A DNA stretch of 64,000 nucleotides. It comes from CAZJCK01 sp964544635. GTDB taxonomy: Bacteria > Zixibacteria > MSB-5A5 > GN15 > FEB-12. The position numbers and the translations under genes were made by a program. This document shows positions 26,538 to 34,584 of this stretch, in pieces. Numbering within the stretch: the first letter of the stretch is position 1; every line of letters starts with the position of its first letter. Location: positions 10,420 to 74,419 of the forward strand of contig CAZJCK010000006.1 in NCBI GenBank assembly GCA_964544635.1, given 5' to 3'. Under the pieces are notes generated by a model. That model was not told the DNA's origin and did not search any database. It was given only the letters and a program-made list of their open reading frames with translations.

Positions 26538-28367
26538 GTGAAATTCGGTCACGTACGCCAATCCGGGCTGGCGCTGCTGACAGCCTGCCTGCTCACCGTG
26601 ACGGCATCAGCCGAACGAGTGCAGGACCCGAATAACCCCGCCGCAAGCTATGAAATGGATCCGGAGGTGCTGGCCAGGGATGCCGGTGCACCGGGCGCCA
26701 TGATAACTGCGGCGCAAGACGACTCGGCCAGCTTCCTGTGCGATATCCAGTCGTACCAGTACAACACCTTCGGAGGCACCGATGTCTGGGGTTACGAGGA
26801 CGCACAGGGGCGCGAATACGCACTGATGGGAACGTATGAAGGAATCACGGTCACCAATGTTACCGACCAGGTAACGGTCGGGACTATCCCCTACACTCCC
26901 GGCTGTGGCTGGCGTGATATCAAAACCTATTCACACTATGCCTATGCGACCAGCGAATGCAACGGTACCAATGGTGGAGTATTGATCATCGACCTGCAGT
27001 ATCTTCCCGATTCGATCGCTTATGAAGACAATATTCCGATCGACGGTGGCTTCGCGCAGGCGTCGCACAATCTTTCGATCGACACCCTCAAAGGCTACAT
27101 GTACGTCGAGGGTGCCTTTCAGACCGGCCGCTCGATCTACATTCACTCCCTGGCGAATCCGGCAAGTCCGACCTACATCAACGACTTCGGGCCGGGTGAA
27201 GTACACGACATGTACTGCATGAACGACACCTGCTATGTTGCCGCCGGACGTACCGATCAGTGGGAGATCTGGGACATGAGCAACAAGAACGTCCCGGTCC
27301 GCATCGCCCAGGTGACCATCCCCAACGCCGGCTATGTCCACAACGTATGGCCCTCGGACGACCGCAAGTATGCTGTAACAACCGAAGAGACCGCCTTCAA
27401 GACGATCAAAATCTGGGACATCCAGGACCTCGGCAACATCCAGTTGATCGGCCAGTTCCTCGGACCCTCCGACCTCGCCCACAACGCTCACTGGGAGGGC
27501 GACAAGGTGTACCTGTCTCACTATGAATCGGGGGTCATTGTTGCCGATGTTTCCGATCCGTCCAATCCCCAGATCATTCACCAATTCGATACCTGGGGCG
27601 GCGAAGATCCGGATTTTGACGGCTGCTGGGGTGTCTACCCGCACACGTCGTCCGGGTTGATCTATGCGTCGAACCGTGACGGTCACCTGTTTGTACTCCA
27701 GGAGTTTGATATCGACCTGACCGACTCGCTCTATGGTGGCGAGGTGTCGGCGTCGGCCGGTGATGATGTCGCTTATGACATCTTCGCCTACAACAGCTTT
27801 CCTACCCAGGTTTTTATTGTCCCGATCAGCTATGCCGGTGAACTCGCTCTGACGCTTGATTCGGTGACGACGGTCGGAACCCGCACCGAATCATTCAGCC
27901 CGCCGTCCTTGATCGGTTCCTTTACCCAGGGCAAGCAGAAGGTCTATCGCATCCAGGGTGCGACGGCGCTGCCGCCGGGCGACGGCCCGGTGCTGACTGC
28001 CTGGTTCTCGGTACCGTCGATCCTCTTCGGCCAGAACAATCCGATTACATTCAAGCCGCTGGGCAGCAACTCGGCGCAATTCGGCGGCAGCTGTATCCAG
28101 GCCGATCCTGATACGGTCTCGGGTGCTATCGTCGTGGGCGGTTGCTGCTCCGGAAACGCCGGAAACATCGACAACGATCCAAGTGATGAAGCCGGCCCGG
28201 CCGACCTGGCCTACCTCGTCGACTACCTCTTCTCTGCCGGTTCAGCGCCGGTCTGTCCTGAGGAAGCAGATGTCAACGGTGACGGTTCCGCGGCCGATCC
28301 GACCGACCTGTCGTACTTCGTGGAGTACCTGTTCAACTCCGGAGTCGCACCGGCAGGCTGCCAGTAG
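26538..28367 (+). CDS. secreted LVIVD-type (choice-of-anchor B) beta-propeller with dockerin-like tail
   Basis: A 609-residue exported protein. The GTG start at 26538 has AAAGGAG six bases upstream and opens a signal peptide ending TVTASA-ER; the upstream in-frame ATG is not supported. Residues ~60-390 are LVIVD-like repeats in which each blade states a relation to 'ITVTNVTD', 'VLIIDLQYLPDS', 'WEIWDMSNKNVP', 'IKIWDIQDLGN', 'VIVADVSDPSNP'; this architecture is that of choice-of-anchor B proteins. A cohesin-like or Ig-like domain (~395-530) follows, then two dockerin-like repeats (DNDPSDEAGPADLAYLVDYL, DVNGDGSAADPTDLSYFVEY). The first loop is partly degenerate. The next gene is a full-length paralogue. 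Ligand unknown. Confidence 0.9.
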   Translation: MKFGHVRQSGLALLTACLLTVTASAERVQDPNNPAASYEMDPEVLARDAGAPGAMITAAQDDSASFLCDIQSYQYNTFGGTDVWGYEDAQGREYALMGTYEGITVTNVTDQVTVGTIPYTPGCGWRDIKTYSHYAYATSECNGTNGGVLIIDLQYLPDSIAYEDNIPIDGGFAQASHNLSIDTLKGYMYVEGAFQTGRSIYIHSLANPASPTYINDFGPGEVHDMYCMNDTCYVAAGRTDQWEIWDMSNKNVPVRIAQVTIPNAGYVHNVWPSDDRKYAVTTEETAFKTIKIWDIQDLGNIQLIGQFLGPSDLAHNAHWEGDKVYLSHYESGVIVADVSDPSNPQIIHQFDTWGGEDPDFDGCWGVYPHTSSGLIYASNRDGHLFVLQEFDIDLTDSLYGGEVSASAGDDVAYDIFAYNSFPTQVFIVPISYAGELALTLDSVTTVGTRTESFSPPSLIGSFTQGKQKVYRIQGATALPPGDGPVLTAWFSVPSILFGQNNPITFKPLGSNSAQFGGSCIQADPDTVSGAIVVGGCCSGNAGNIDNDPSDEAGPADLAYLVDYLFSAGSAPVCPEEADVNGDGSAADPTDLSYFVEYLFNSGVAPAGCQ

Positions 28368-28476
28368 AGACACGGCAATCGATCTGTAAGGCGCCACCGC
28401 CCGGTCACATGGGCCGGGCGGCCGTGTCGCACGTCGTACGCTGGTCACACTGCTGGTCCAATGACCAACAGAAACA

Positions 28477-28504
28477 TTGACACGCATCTGCAATGTGCTA
28501 TGTT
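28477..28504 (+). promoter_or_regulatory. promoter of the 28594 gene
   Basis: TTGACA (28477-28482) and TATGTT (28499-28504) with a 16-base spacer. The paralogue upstream has the same arrangement, so the two genes are separately transcribed. Confidence 0.6.
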
Positions 28505-28593
28505 TGATGGGGAGTAGATCGACCCTCACGCTCCACATTATTGACACGATAACAGCCACCAGAACTCCCGTCATGGAACGAAAGGAGCAAACC

Positions 28594-30429
28594 GTGCGAC
28601 GTTCTTATCAGTCCGGGTGGAGGTATGTGCTTGTTTTGCTGCTGGTCCTGGCGGCCTCCGTCAGCGCTGAATATGTTCAGGACCCAAGTAATCCGGAGGC
28701 CCGTTACCACACCGATCCGGCCTCGCTTCCCGGAGCTGACCATGCCCCCGGCATGGCGACACCGGCTGACGCCGCCCAGGATTACTTTCTGTGCCGCGAA
28801 CTCGGCCTGGGCGTGGGTGGCAACGGCGTCACCGACGTCTGGGGGTGGAAAGCGCCGGACGGCCGCTACTACGCCCTGGTTGGGTCGAAGGACGGCCTGA
28901 CGGTCGTCAATGTTACCGACGAGGAGATCGTACAGACGATTGATTACACGCCGAATTGCGGCTGGCGCGACATCAAGACATATGGCCATTATGCCTACGT
29001 CGTCAGTGAATGCCATGGCTTTCGCGAGGGTCTGATGACGGTCGATCTGCAGTACCTCCCTGATTCAGTGAGTTTTGTCCGCAGCGTGCCGGTAGACGGC
29101 GGCACCGAGGTTACCTCGCACAACCTGTCGATCGACACCGTCAAGGGGTTTATTTACATCGAAGGTAAGGGCCTGAAAGACAGCTCTGTGTATGTCTGGT
29201 CGGTCAATCCGCCCGGCTCTCCCGAACGTCCATTCTTTGTCACCTCCTTCGGCCAGGCCGGGGTACACGACATCTATGCGCACAACGACACCATCTACAC
29301 CGCCGCCGGCTTCACCGGTCTGTGGGAGGTGTACGATGCTACCGACAAGAGCAATATTCATCGCGTCCTCGCAGTCAGCATCCCCAACACCGGTTATGTT
29401 CACAATATCTGGATAAACGCCGACCGGACGGTGGCGGTTACGACCGAAGAGACGTCGTCCAAGACAATCAAGGTGTGGGACATCAGCGATTTCAACAACG
29501 TCCAGCTGGCCAGCCAGTTTCTCGGCCCGTCGGGTCTGGCGCACAACGCCCATATCGAGGGCGACCTGGTGTATGTGTCGCACTACGAATCGGGCGTGAT
29601 CGTGGCCGATATCAGCGACCCATACAATACCCAGGTGCTGGCGCAGTTTGATACCTGGAGCACCGAGAACGCCACCTTCGAGGGTTGCTGGGGAGTCTTC
29701 CCCCACACCGACAACGGCACCGTCTACCTGTCCAATCGAAACGGTTTTTTGTATGTGCTCAATCAACTGACCGGCCAGCGCAGTGACTCGATCTGGGCGA
29801 CTGATGCAAGTGCCGACGAAACCGGCGGTGTGGTGGTGGAGATTCACGGCCACAACAGCCTGCCGGTCGGCGATATCGTGGTACCGATACACTGGACCGG
29901 TCCGGCTGAACTGGTTCTGGACTCGGCAACCGTCGGCGACCGCACCGCCGGGTTCAACGATCCCAACCTGATAGCCTCCTGGCAGGGCGGCAGACAGCGG
30001 GTCTTCCGGCTCACAACCAATGGCGGCAACCTGCCGGCCGGCTCCGGATTGATCATGAAAGCCTGGTTTACCGCCATACCATCGGGCGCTGACCAAACTT
30101 CAGCACTGACGTTCAAACCGCTTAATCAGTACCAGGCTGCATTCACCGGCAGCTGTGGCGCACTGAATCCGGATACGGTGAGTGCGACGATTACGGTAAC
30201 GTCGTGTTGCGACGGCGTGCGGGGAGACTTTGACGCCGACGGTTCGGCGACGCTCGATGCCATCGATCTGGCGGTGCTGGTCGACTACCTGTTCGCTAAT
30301 GGAGACCTGACGGCCTGTCCGTCGGAGGCGGATGTCAACAACGACGGTAATGTTGCCAACGGCGTTGACCTGAGCTATGCCGTCGACTACCTGTTCGCCG
30401 GCGGCGCCGACCCGGCAACATGTGATTAG
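28594..30429 (+). CDS. secreted LVIVD-type beta-propeller with dockerin-like tail (paralogue)
   Basis: A 611-residue paralogue of the preceding gene, alignable over its whole length (for example GCGWRDIKTYSHYAY versus NCGWRDIKTYGHYAY, and SHYESGVIVADVSDP versus SHYESGVIVADISDP). GTG start at 28594 with AAAGGAG six bases upstream; signal peptide ends ASVSA-EY. Same order: propeller, Ig/cohesin-like domain, two dockerin-like repeats (DFDADGSATLDAIDLAVLVDY, given here as D-F-D-A-D-G...; and DVNNDGNVANGVDLSYAVDY). Tandem duplication followed by divergence explains the pair. A terminator follows directly. Confidence 0.9.
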   Translation: MRRSYQSGWRYVLVLLLVLAASVSAEYVQDPSNPEARYHTDPASLPGADHAPGMATPADAAQDYFLCRELGLGVGGNGVTDVWGWKAPDGRYYALVGSKDGLTVVNVTDEEIVQTIDYTPNCGWRDIKTYGHYAYVVSECHGFREGLMTVDLQYLPDSVSFVRSVPVDGGTEVTSHNLSIDTVKGFIYIEGKGLKDSSVYVWSVNPPGSPERPFFVTSFGQAGVHDIYAHNDTIYTAAGFTGLWEVYDATDKSNIHRVLAVSIPNTGYVHNIWINADRTVAVTTEETSSKTIKVWDISDFNNVQLASQFLGPSGLAHNAHIEGDLVYVSHYESGVIVADISDPYNTQVLAQFDTWSTENATFEGCWGVFPHTDNGTVYLSNRNGFLYVLNQLTGQRSDSIWATDASADETGGVVVEIHGHNSLPVGDIVVPIHWTGPAELVLDSATVGDRTAGFNDPNLIASWQGGRQRVFRLTTNGGNLPAGSGLIMKAWFTAIPSGADQTSALTFKPLNQYQAAFTGSCGALNPDTVSATITVTSCCDGVRGDFDADGSATLDAIDLAVLVDYLFANGDLTACPSEADVNNDGNVANGVDLSYAVDYLFAGGADPATCD

Positions 30430-30452
30430 CAATTCCGCAATAAATCACCGAC

Positions 30453-30490
30453 GCCCCACTGTGTATTTCGCACAGTGGGGCTCTTCTTTT
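30453..30490 (+). terminator. rho-independent terminator of the propeller gene
   Basis: Perfect 11-bp stem GCCCCACTGTG / CACAGTGGGGC (30453-30463, 30471-30481), seven-base loop, then TCTTCTTTT. Confidence 0.93.
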
Positions 30491-30496
30491 GTCTAT

Positions 30497-30599
30497 GCCG
30501 CGTAGGTCAGGTTCCTTGTGAACCTGACACGCCCCCCCGATCGGCCTACAGTCAGGTTGCCAACAACCCGACCTACGAACAAAAGACGGCCCGCCTGTC
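30497..30599. repeat. REP-like palindromic repeat, copy 1
   Basis: About 103 bases with two palindromes: GTCAGGTTC-CTTGT-GAACCTGAC (30506-30528) and GTCAGGTTG-CCAA-CAACCCGAC (30551-30572), joined by a C-run and GATCGGC. The outer GTAGGTC and GACCTAC ends also pair with each other. Confidence 0.9.
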
Positions 30600-30606
30600 G
30601 GAACAG

Positions 30607-30711
30607 GCCGCGTAGGTCAGGTTCCTTGTGAACCTGACACGCCCCCCCCGATCGGCATACAGTCAGGTTGCCAACAACCTGACCTACGAACAATAGAACG
30701 GCCCGCCTGTC
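30607..30711. repeat. REP-like palindromic repeat, copy 2
   Basis: Near-identical direct copy of the preceding element with a 110-base period; differences are one extra C in the C-run and a few substitutions. A related core, GTCAGGTTGC-CC-GCAACCTGAC, is found at 51914-51935. Confidence 0.9.
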
Positions 30712-30729
30712 TTTTGACAAGCGGGCCGT
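30698..30729 (-). terminator. terminator of the TPR-exb-tonB operon
   Basis: Stem ACGGCCCGCCTGTC / GACAAGCGGGCCGT (30698-30711, 30716-30729) with a TTTT loop on the plus strand; on minus-strand RNA the single mismatch becomes a G-U pair. It lies 25 bases after the tonB stop and overlaps the end of repeat copy 2. The following minus-strand bases (TCTATTG) are only moderately T-rich. Confidence 0.8.
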
Positions 30730-30754
30730 ATCATGAACTTTGCTGTACGGTCGA

Positions 30755-31486
30755 TCAGTTGGACGAGAGGACGAAGTCGACGCGGTAGGTCACCCAGCAC
30801 TTGATCGGTCGGCCGTTCTGAATACCAGGCTTGAACTTGTTGTCGTACGCCGTCTCAACAGCCGCCTCGTCGAGTGAAACGGTACCGGATGTCTTGGCGA
30901 CAATCGCCTTGAGGACGTCACCCTTTTCGTCGACCAGCGCCTTTACCCAGACAGTCCCTTCAAGTCCGGCCTGCTTGGCCAGGCGCGGATATTCGGGCGT
31001 TGTTTCCTTGATCATCTCCGGCTGAATTTCAACCGGGACGAACTCGTCGGGTTCGGGCAGGAAATCGTCGTCGGAAATATCGATCCGGATGTCACCGTCG
31101 CCGGCGCTGGACGAAACATCGGGCGCGACGATTTCAGCCAGTTCCTCGCGGGTAGCCAGGACGACATCATCGTCGATCACTTCTTCATCAGCGACCGGTT
31201 TCGGAATACCAACCTTTGGCTTGGCCACGTCGGGCTTGGAGACCTGCACCTGCGGCGGCTTCTTGGCTACCGATGGGGGTGGGCCCAGTTCCTTGACCGA
31301 CTTGATGACGACTTCCGGAACGTTGGAATAGTCTTCTTCACCCATCGCCGAAATGGCGGCGGCGACACCGAGCACGATCGCCACGAGGGCAATCACGAAG
31401 CCGGTGCCGAGGGCCATGTTGCGCTGATACTTAGCTTTCAGCTCATAGGCGCCGTAGGGTGAATAAATGGGCGGAGTGTGTGCCAT
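30755..31486 (-). CDS. tonB: TonB-family energy transducer
   Basis: A 243-residue inner-membrane protein that would transmit the ExbB/ExbD proton-motive energy to an outer-membrane or periplasmic partner. One N-terminal membrane helix (about 26-48, TGFVIALVAIVLGVAAAI), then a proline/lysine-rich periplasmic linker (PPPSVAKKPPQVQV, KPKVGIPKPV), an acidic stretch, and a TonB C-terminal domain (about 155-240) with the usual EYPRLAKQAGLEGTVWVKAL and FKPGIQNGRPI segments. Its ATG abuts the TAA of the upstream exbD without spacing, so it is co-translated with it. Last gene of the six-gene operon. The window's BtuB (47956) is a possible client but not a neighbour. Confidence 0.93.
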   Translation of the reverse strand: MAHTPPIYSPYGAYELKAKYQRNMALGTGFVIALVAIVLGVAAAISAMGEEDYSNVPEVVIKSVKELGPPPSVAKKPPQVQVSKPDVAKPKVGIPKPVADEEVIDDDVVLATREELAEIVAPDVSSSAGDGDIRIDISDDDFLPEPDEFVPVEIQPEMIKETTPEYPRLAKQAGLEGTVWVKALVDEKGDVLKAIVAKTSGTVSLDEAAVETAYDNKFKPGIQNGRPIKCWVTYRVDFVLSSN

Positions 31487-32158
31487 TTATTGACCACCTC
31501 CTTCTTGCATGTAATCCGCAAGGGCGGCCGCTACAATTTTGCCGTCACGGTCTTCCCAGTCGCCAATGGCATAGCGATAAGAGAAGCGATCGTCTCGATA
31601 CTGCGGGTCCTTGAGAAAATCGTTAAGATCGACCCCTTTCTGCTCGGCGGTGTAGGAATTCCACGACCGTTCGATCATGTCGATCTCGTCGAGGATATTG
31701 ACCATATCACCATACGTCGCTTCGGGGCTGATCAGGATCAACGTATTCAGTTTCGGGTTTTCGCGGTTCTGCTCCAGCAGCAACCCCTGGAGTGTATCCG
31801 ACCAGAACTTATAACCCACAGTATCCGGAGTATCCGGCGCCGTGGGCAGCAGCTTGGGCAGGTTTTGCGGGTTGGCGGTTTTCAGGTTCCACCAGAAACG
31901 ATTATCATCGTCGACTCGGATTGTCAGGAGGTTGGACTCCTTGACCTCGACGTCGATATCCATTTCATCCTTTGGCGGCAGGTTGATTTCCATAGCCTGC
32001 GGCATCGCGAAGACCGTCGAAACCATATAGAAGATCAGCAACAGGAAGGCGATATCAACCATCGGCGTCATGTCCAGCTTGATGGAGACGCGACGCTTTT
32101 GCCGTCTAACACCTTTCTTTCCGGGTTTTGGTGCCCGTTCCGCTACATCACCGGCCAT
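31487..32158 (-). CDS. exbD: ExbD/TolR-family biopolymer transport protein, long form
   Basis: A 223-residue single-span protein of the TonB motor. The N-terminal KRRVSIKLDMTPMVDIAFLL segment carries the conserved membrane-embedded aspartate (VDIAF) that conducts protons with ExbB. The periplasmic part is longer than the ~140 residues usual for ExbD: it contains a TonB-C-like beta-alpha fold (TIRVDDDNRFWW, ILISPEATYGDMVNILDEID) plus an extra C-terminal ~50 residues (WNSYTAEQKGVDLNDFLKD, then a second beta hairpin). Located between a shorter exbD and tonB. Confidence 0.92.
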   Translation of the reverse strand: MAGDVAERAPKPGKKGVRRQKRRVSIKLDMTPMVDIAFLLLIFYMVSTVFAMPQAMEINLPPKDEMDIDVEVKESNLLTIRVDDDNRFWWNLKTANPQNLPKLLPTAPDTPDTVGYKFWSDTLQGLLLEQNRENPKLNTLILISPEATYGDMVNILDEIDMIERSWNSYTAEQKGVDLNDFLKDPQYRDDRFSYRYAIGDWEDRDGKIVAAALADYMQEGGGQ

Positions 32159-32198
32159 ATATCATCACTCTCCTTTACGGCGAGCGACCGACTGGGGT

Positions 32199-32702
32199 CT
32201 ACGCCTCAGCTTCGGCCTCGTCGCCTCCGCCAGTTTCTTCGCCTTCGTTGTCAGTGATGATCAGGAAGCGTTCCAATCCATTTTCCTGCATCGAGGTCAT
32301 CACCTTTTTCATTATCCCGAAGCTCGCCTTCTCGTCGGCCTTGAGCACAATCAAGGCTTTGAGATTCTTGGCGCGCGCCCGGTTGATCTCGTTGGAGACC
32401 ATGAACTCGTCAGTGTGCCGCACGATACGGGCCGTAGTCTGGACGTCCTGACCATCGATATTAAGCATGCGGTTTTCCACATAATCGACGAATATCGAGT
32501 CGTGTTTGGTTACCGTGATATTGATAATTCCCTTATCCGGCAACTCGATCTGCGAATGCGATTCCGGCAGGTCCACCGCCTGGGCTTCCGGCGGCTTGAA
32601 TGTGGTGGTGGCCATATAGAAGATCAGCAGCAAGAAGGCGATATCGACCATTGGGGTCATATCGAGCTTGATGGACACACGTCTTTTCTTCTTAATCGCC
32701 AT
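32199..32702 (-). CDS. exbD: ExbD/TolR-family biopolymer transport protein
   Basis: A 167-residue paralogue of the neighbouring exbD, with the same N-terminus (KKRRVSIKLDMTPMVDIAFL) including the proton-path aspartate. Periplasmic region: INITVTKHDSIFVDYVENRM and NLKALIVLKADEKASFGIM. The acidic C-terminus (NEGEETGGGDEAEAEA) is unusual. Three bases separate it from the exbB stop. Two different ExbD subunits beside one ExbB suggest a heteromeric motor. Confidence 0.93.
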   Translation of the reverse strand: MAIKKKRRVSIKLDMTPMVDIAFLLLIFYMATTTFKPPEAQAVDLPESHSQIELPDKGIINITVTKHDSIFVDYVENRMLNIDGQDVQTTARIVRHTDEFMVSNEINRARAKNLKALIVLKADEKASFGIMKKVMTSMQENGLERFLIITDNEGEETGGGDEAEAEA

Positions 32703-32705
32703 CGT

Positions 32706-33461
32706 TTACTTTCCCTGCTTGGCCTTCAGGATCTCCAGAATCTCAAAGGTGGCTTCGTCAGTCGTATAGTTAAAGGCGTCTACCTTATTTACAAAGAAAT
32801 TGTAGAAAAAGATCCCGAGAATACCGGAGAGCAGGCCGCCGGCCGTGTTCACCAGCGCCTCGGAAATACCGACCGCCAGCTGCTGGGCGTCGATAACACC
32901 ACCCTCGACGTTACCGGTCGCGGCGAAGGCGCGGATCATACCGATGGTGGTACCGAGCAGACCGACCATGGTGGCGATCGAGGCGATCGTCGACAGGGCG
33001 ATCAGGTTGCGTTCCAGCAGCGGTCCTTCGAGGGCGTTGGCCTCTTCGATAGCTGTCTGGGTGAGCTGGATCTTTTTCTCGGAGTCATATTTCGGATCGT
33101 CCTTCACCTCACGGTACCGTTCGATACCGGCACGCAGGACGTTGGCGGTGGTGCCGCGCTGCTTGTCGCAGGCCGCCAGGGCGCCGTCATAATCATCATT
33201 CTGCAACAGCGTAACCAGCTTCTTGAAGAAGACCTGGACCGAGCTTTTCCCCTTGGCAGTTCCATAGAGCGAAATGTAACGCTCGACCACGAAGGCCAGA
33301 AGCATGAAGAAGATCATCATCAGCAGGATGACCAGGTAGCCGCCCTGGTATACGGAGTGGACGATCGGGTTTTCCGAAACCCGGAACACGCCGAAGTACA
33401 GGAAAGCTGCAATGGCAAATGAAATCAGCGTGTTGAGCGTTACAAAAATGGTTTGTTTCAC
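32706..33461 (-). CDS. exbB: MotA/TolQ/ExbB-family proton channel protein
   Basis: A 251-residue inner-membrane protein. Membrane helices at about 10-30, 40-60 (QGGYLVILLMMIFFMLLAFV), 150-175 (IALSTIASIATMVGLLGTTI) and 195-220 (ISEALVNTAGGLLSGILGIF). The last two carry the family signature GLLGTTIGMI and AL-NTA-GL. It forms the stator pore with the two downstream ExbD proteins. Confidence 0.95.
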   Translation of the reverse strand: MKQTIFVTLNTLISFAIAAFLYFGVFRVSENPIVHSVYQGGYLVILLMMIFFMLLAFVVERYISLYGTAKGKSSVQVFFKKLVTLLQNDDYDGALAACDKQRGTTANVLRAGIERYREVKDDPKYDSEKKIQLTQTAIEEANALEGPLLERNLIALSTIASIATMVGLLGTTIGMIRAFAATGNVEGGVIDAQQLAVGISEALVNTAGGLLSGILGIFFYNFFVNKVDAFNYTTDEATFEILEILKAKQGK

Positions 33462-33492
33462 GAGTACGTGACCTCCACACTATTTAAGTTTA

Positions 33493-34518
33493 CTAAATTT
33501 CTGCACCTTTAGCCGCCAGCAGGAAAGACCCGCCGAGCGCCACAATCACACCGTAAGTGAGCGATCCCAGAAAGACGCCCACACCGTAGTTCTCACCCAG
33601 CGACGAATACAGCGCTGTCGGATCGAAGCTGTACGAACCGCCGAAGAACGAGAGAATGAACGCCAGGCCTATAAAGATTGACGGCAGCCAGGCCAGGCGC
33701 AGCGCCCGCTTCAAACGCAGCGCCGCCTCATCGGATGTGCCCTTGCCGACAAACAGGGCGACCAGCGAGAGGATCGGAATTACGAGGCAGGAGAGCAGGA
33801 ACAGGATCATGATGACAGCTGTAAGAGCCAGAATGATCCCGGAACTGAACATTTTCCCCATCGCGTCTCCGATCGCCGTAAAGGCGCCGAGGCCGGTCAG
33901 TGTTTCGGTTTCACGGGTAACCTTCTGGCGCTGCTGGTGTCCATAGATGACCTTTTCGGCGCCCTCTTCCTGCATCATTTGTGTCGGTTGATTCGGTGGC
34001 GCGTCAGCAGGGGCGTCCAATGCCGTTTCCTCGAAAGCCTCAACTACCGCAGGCATTTCTTCACCCGGTTGCCGGCCTTCGACACCAGCTTGCCCTTCAC
34101 CTTCAACGCCTTCGCCGGCCGGTGTCACTTCGCCCGGCGGCACCGCCGCCTGCTCGGTAGCGCTCGGCTGAATCTGAACCTCTTCAACGATCTCGTTGTA
34201 GGCACTGAACCAGGGCAGGAACAGAGCGGCCACCATGGCCAGGGCGCCGATCACCAGGAAGACTTTATCACCCATGGAGACGCGATCTTCCATGAGGGTA
34301 CAGCCTTCGCGGATAATCTCGCCTTTTTCCCGCTTGGCCTGAACGGCATCGACCCATTTCTGACGCTCGGCGTCGGACTTGAACAGATCTTTCGGTTTAC
34401 CGGGATAAACGTCGAACCCGATATAACGAAAGCGCTGATTCTCGGAAACCGGTTTACCGCTGCCGGTTTCCTGCTCGGCCTTCTTGGTCGGTTTGTCTTT
34501 CTTAGTCTCCTCAGCCAT
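33493..34518 (-). CDS. membrane protein of unknown function in the exb-tonB operon
   Basis: A 341-residue protein I do not recognise. The start is placed at the ATG at 34518 (MAEETKKDK), since the upstream GTG is part of its own ribosome site (GGGAGAG). A soluble charged N-terminus contains FRYIGFDVYPGKPKDLFKSD. Predicted membrane helices: about 85-105 (VFLVIGALAMVAALFLPWF), a long periplasmic loop rich in E, P and Q (110-205), then 225-250, 265-280, 285-305 and 315-335. Position between the TPR protein and exbB suggests it anchors or links the TPR protein to the motor; that is inference. Confidence 0.8.
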   Translation of the reverse strand: MAEETKKDKPTKKAEQETGSGKPVSENQRFRYIGFDVYPGKPKDLFKSDAERQKWVDAVQAKREKGEIIREGCTLMEDRVSMGDKVFLVIGALAMVAALFLPWFSAYNEIVEEVQIQPSATEQAAVPPGEVTPAGEGVEGEGQAGVEGRQPGEEMPAVVEAFEETALDAPADAPPNQPTQMMQEEGAEKVIYGHQQRQKVTRETETLTGLGAFTAIGDAMGKMFSSGIILALTAVIMILFLLSCLVIPILSLVALFVGKGTSDEAALRLKRALRLAWLPSIFIGLAFILSFFGGSYSFDPTALYSSLGENYGVGVFLGSLTYGVIVALGGSFLLAAKGAEI

Positions 34519-34584
34519 GCACTCTCCCACTCAATATCGAGCCCGAAATGTCATCCATTCGAGTTATCGAAATCCCGTTTGAGG

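Noticed and set aside
30497..30711. Possible CRISPR array
   Set aside because: Only two copies, each about 100 bases with internal palindromes, virtually no spacer, and no cas gene: REP-like element.
30493..30720. Open frame of 75 codons on the minus strand
   Set aside because: It consists entirely of the two REP-like repeats; its amino-acid repeat is only the palindrome translated.
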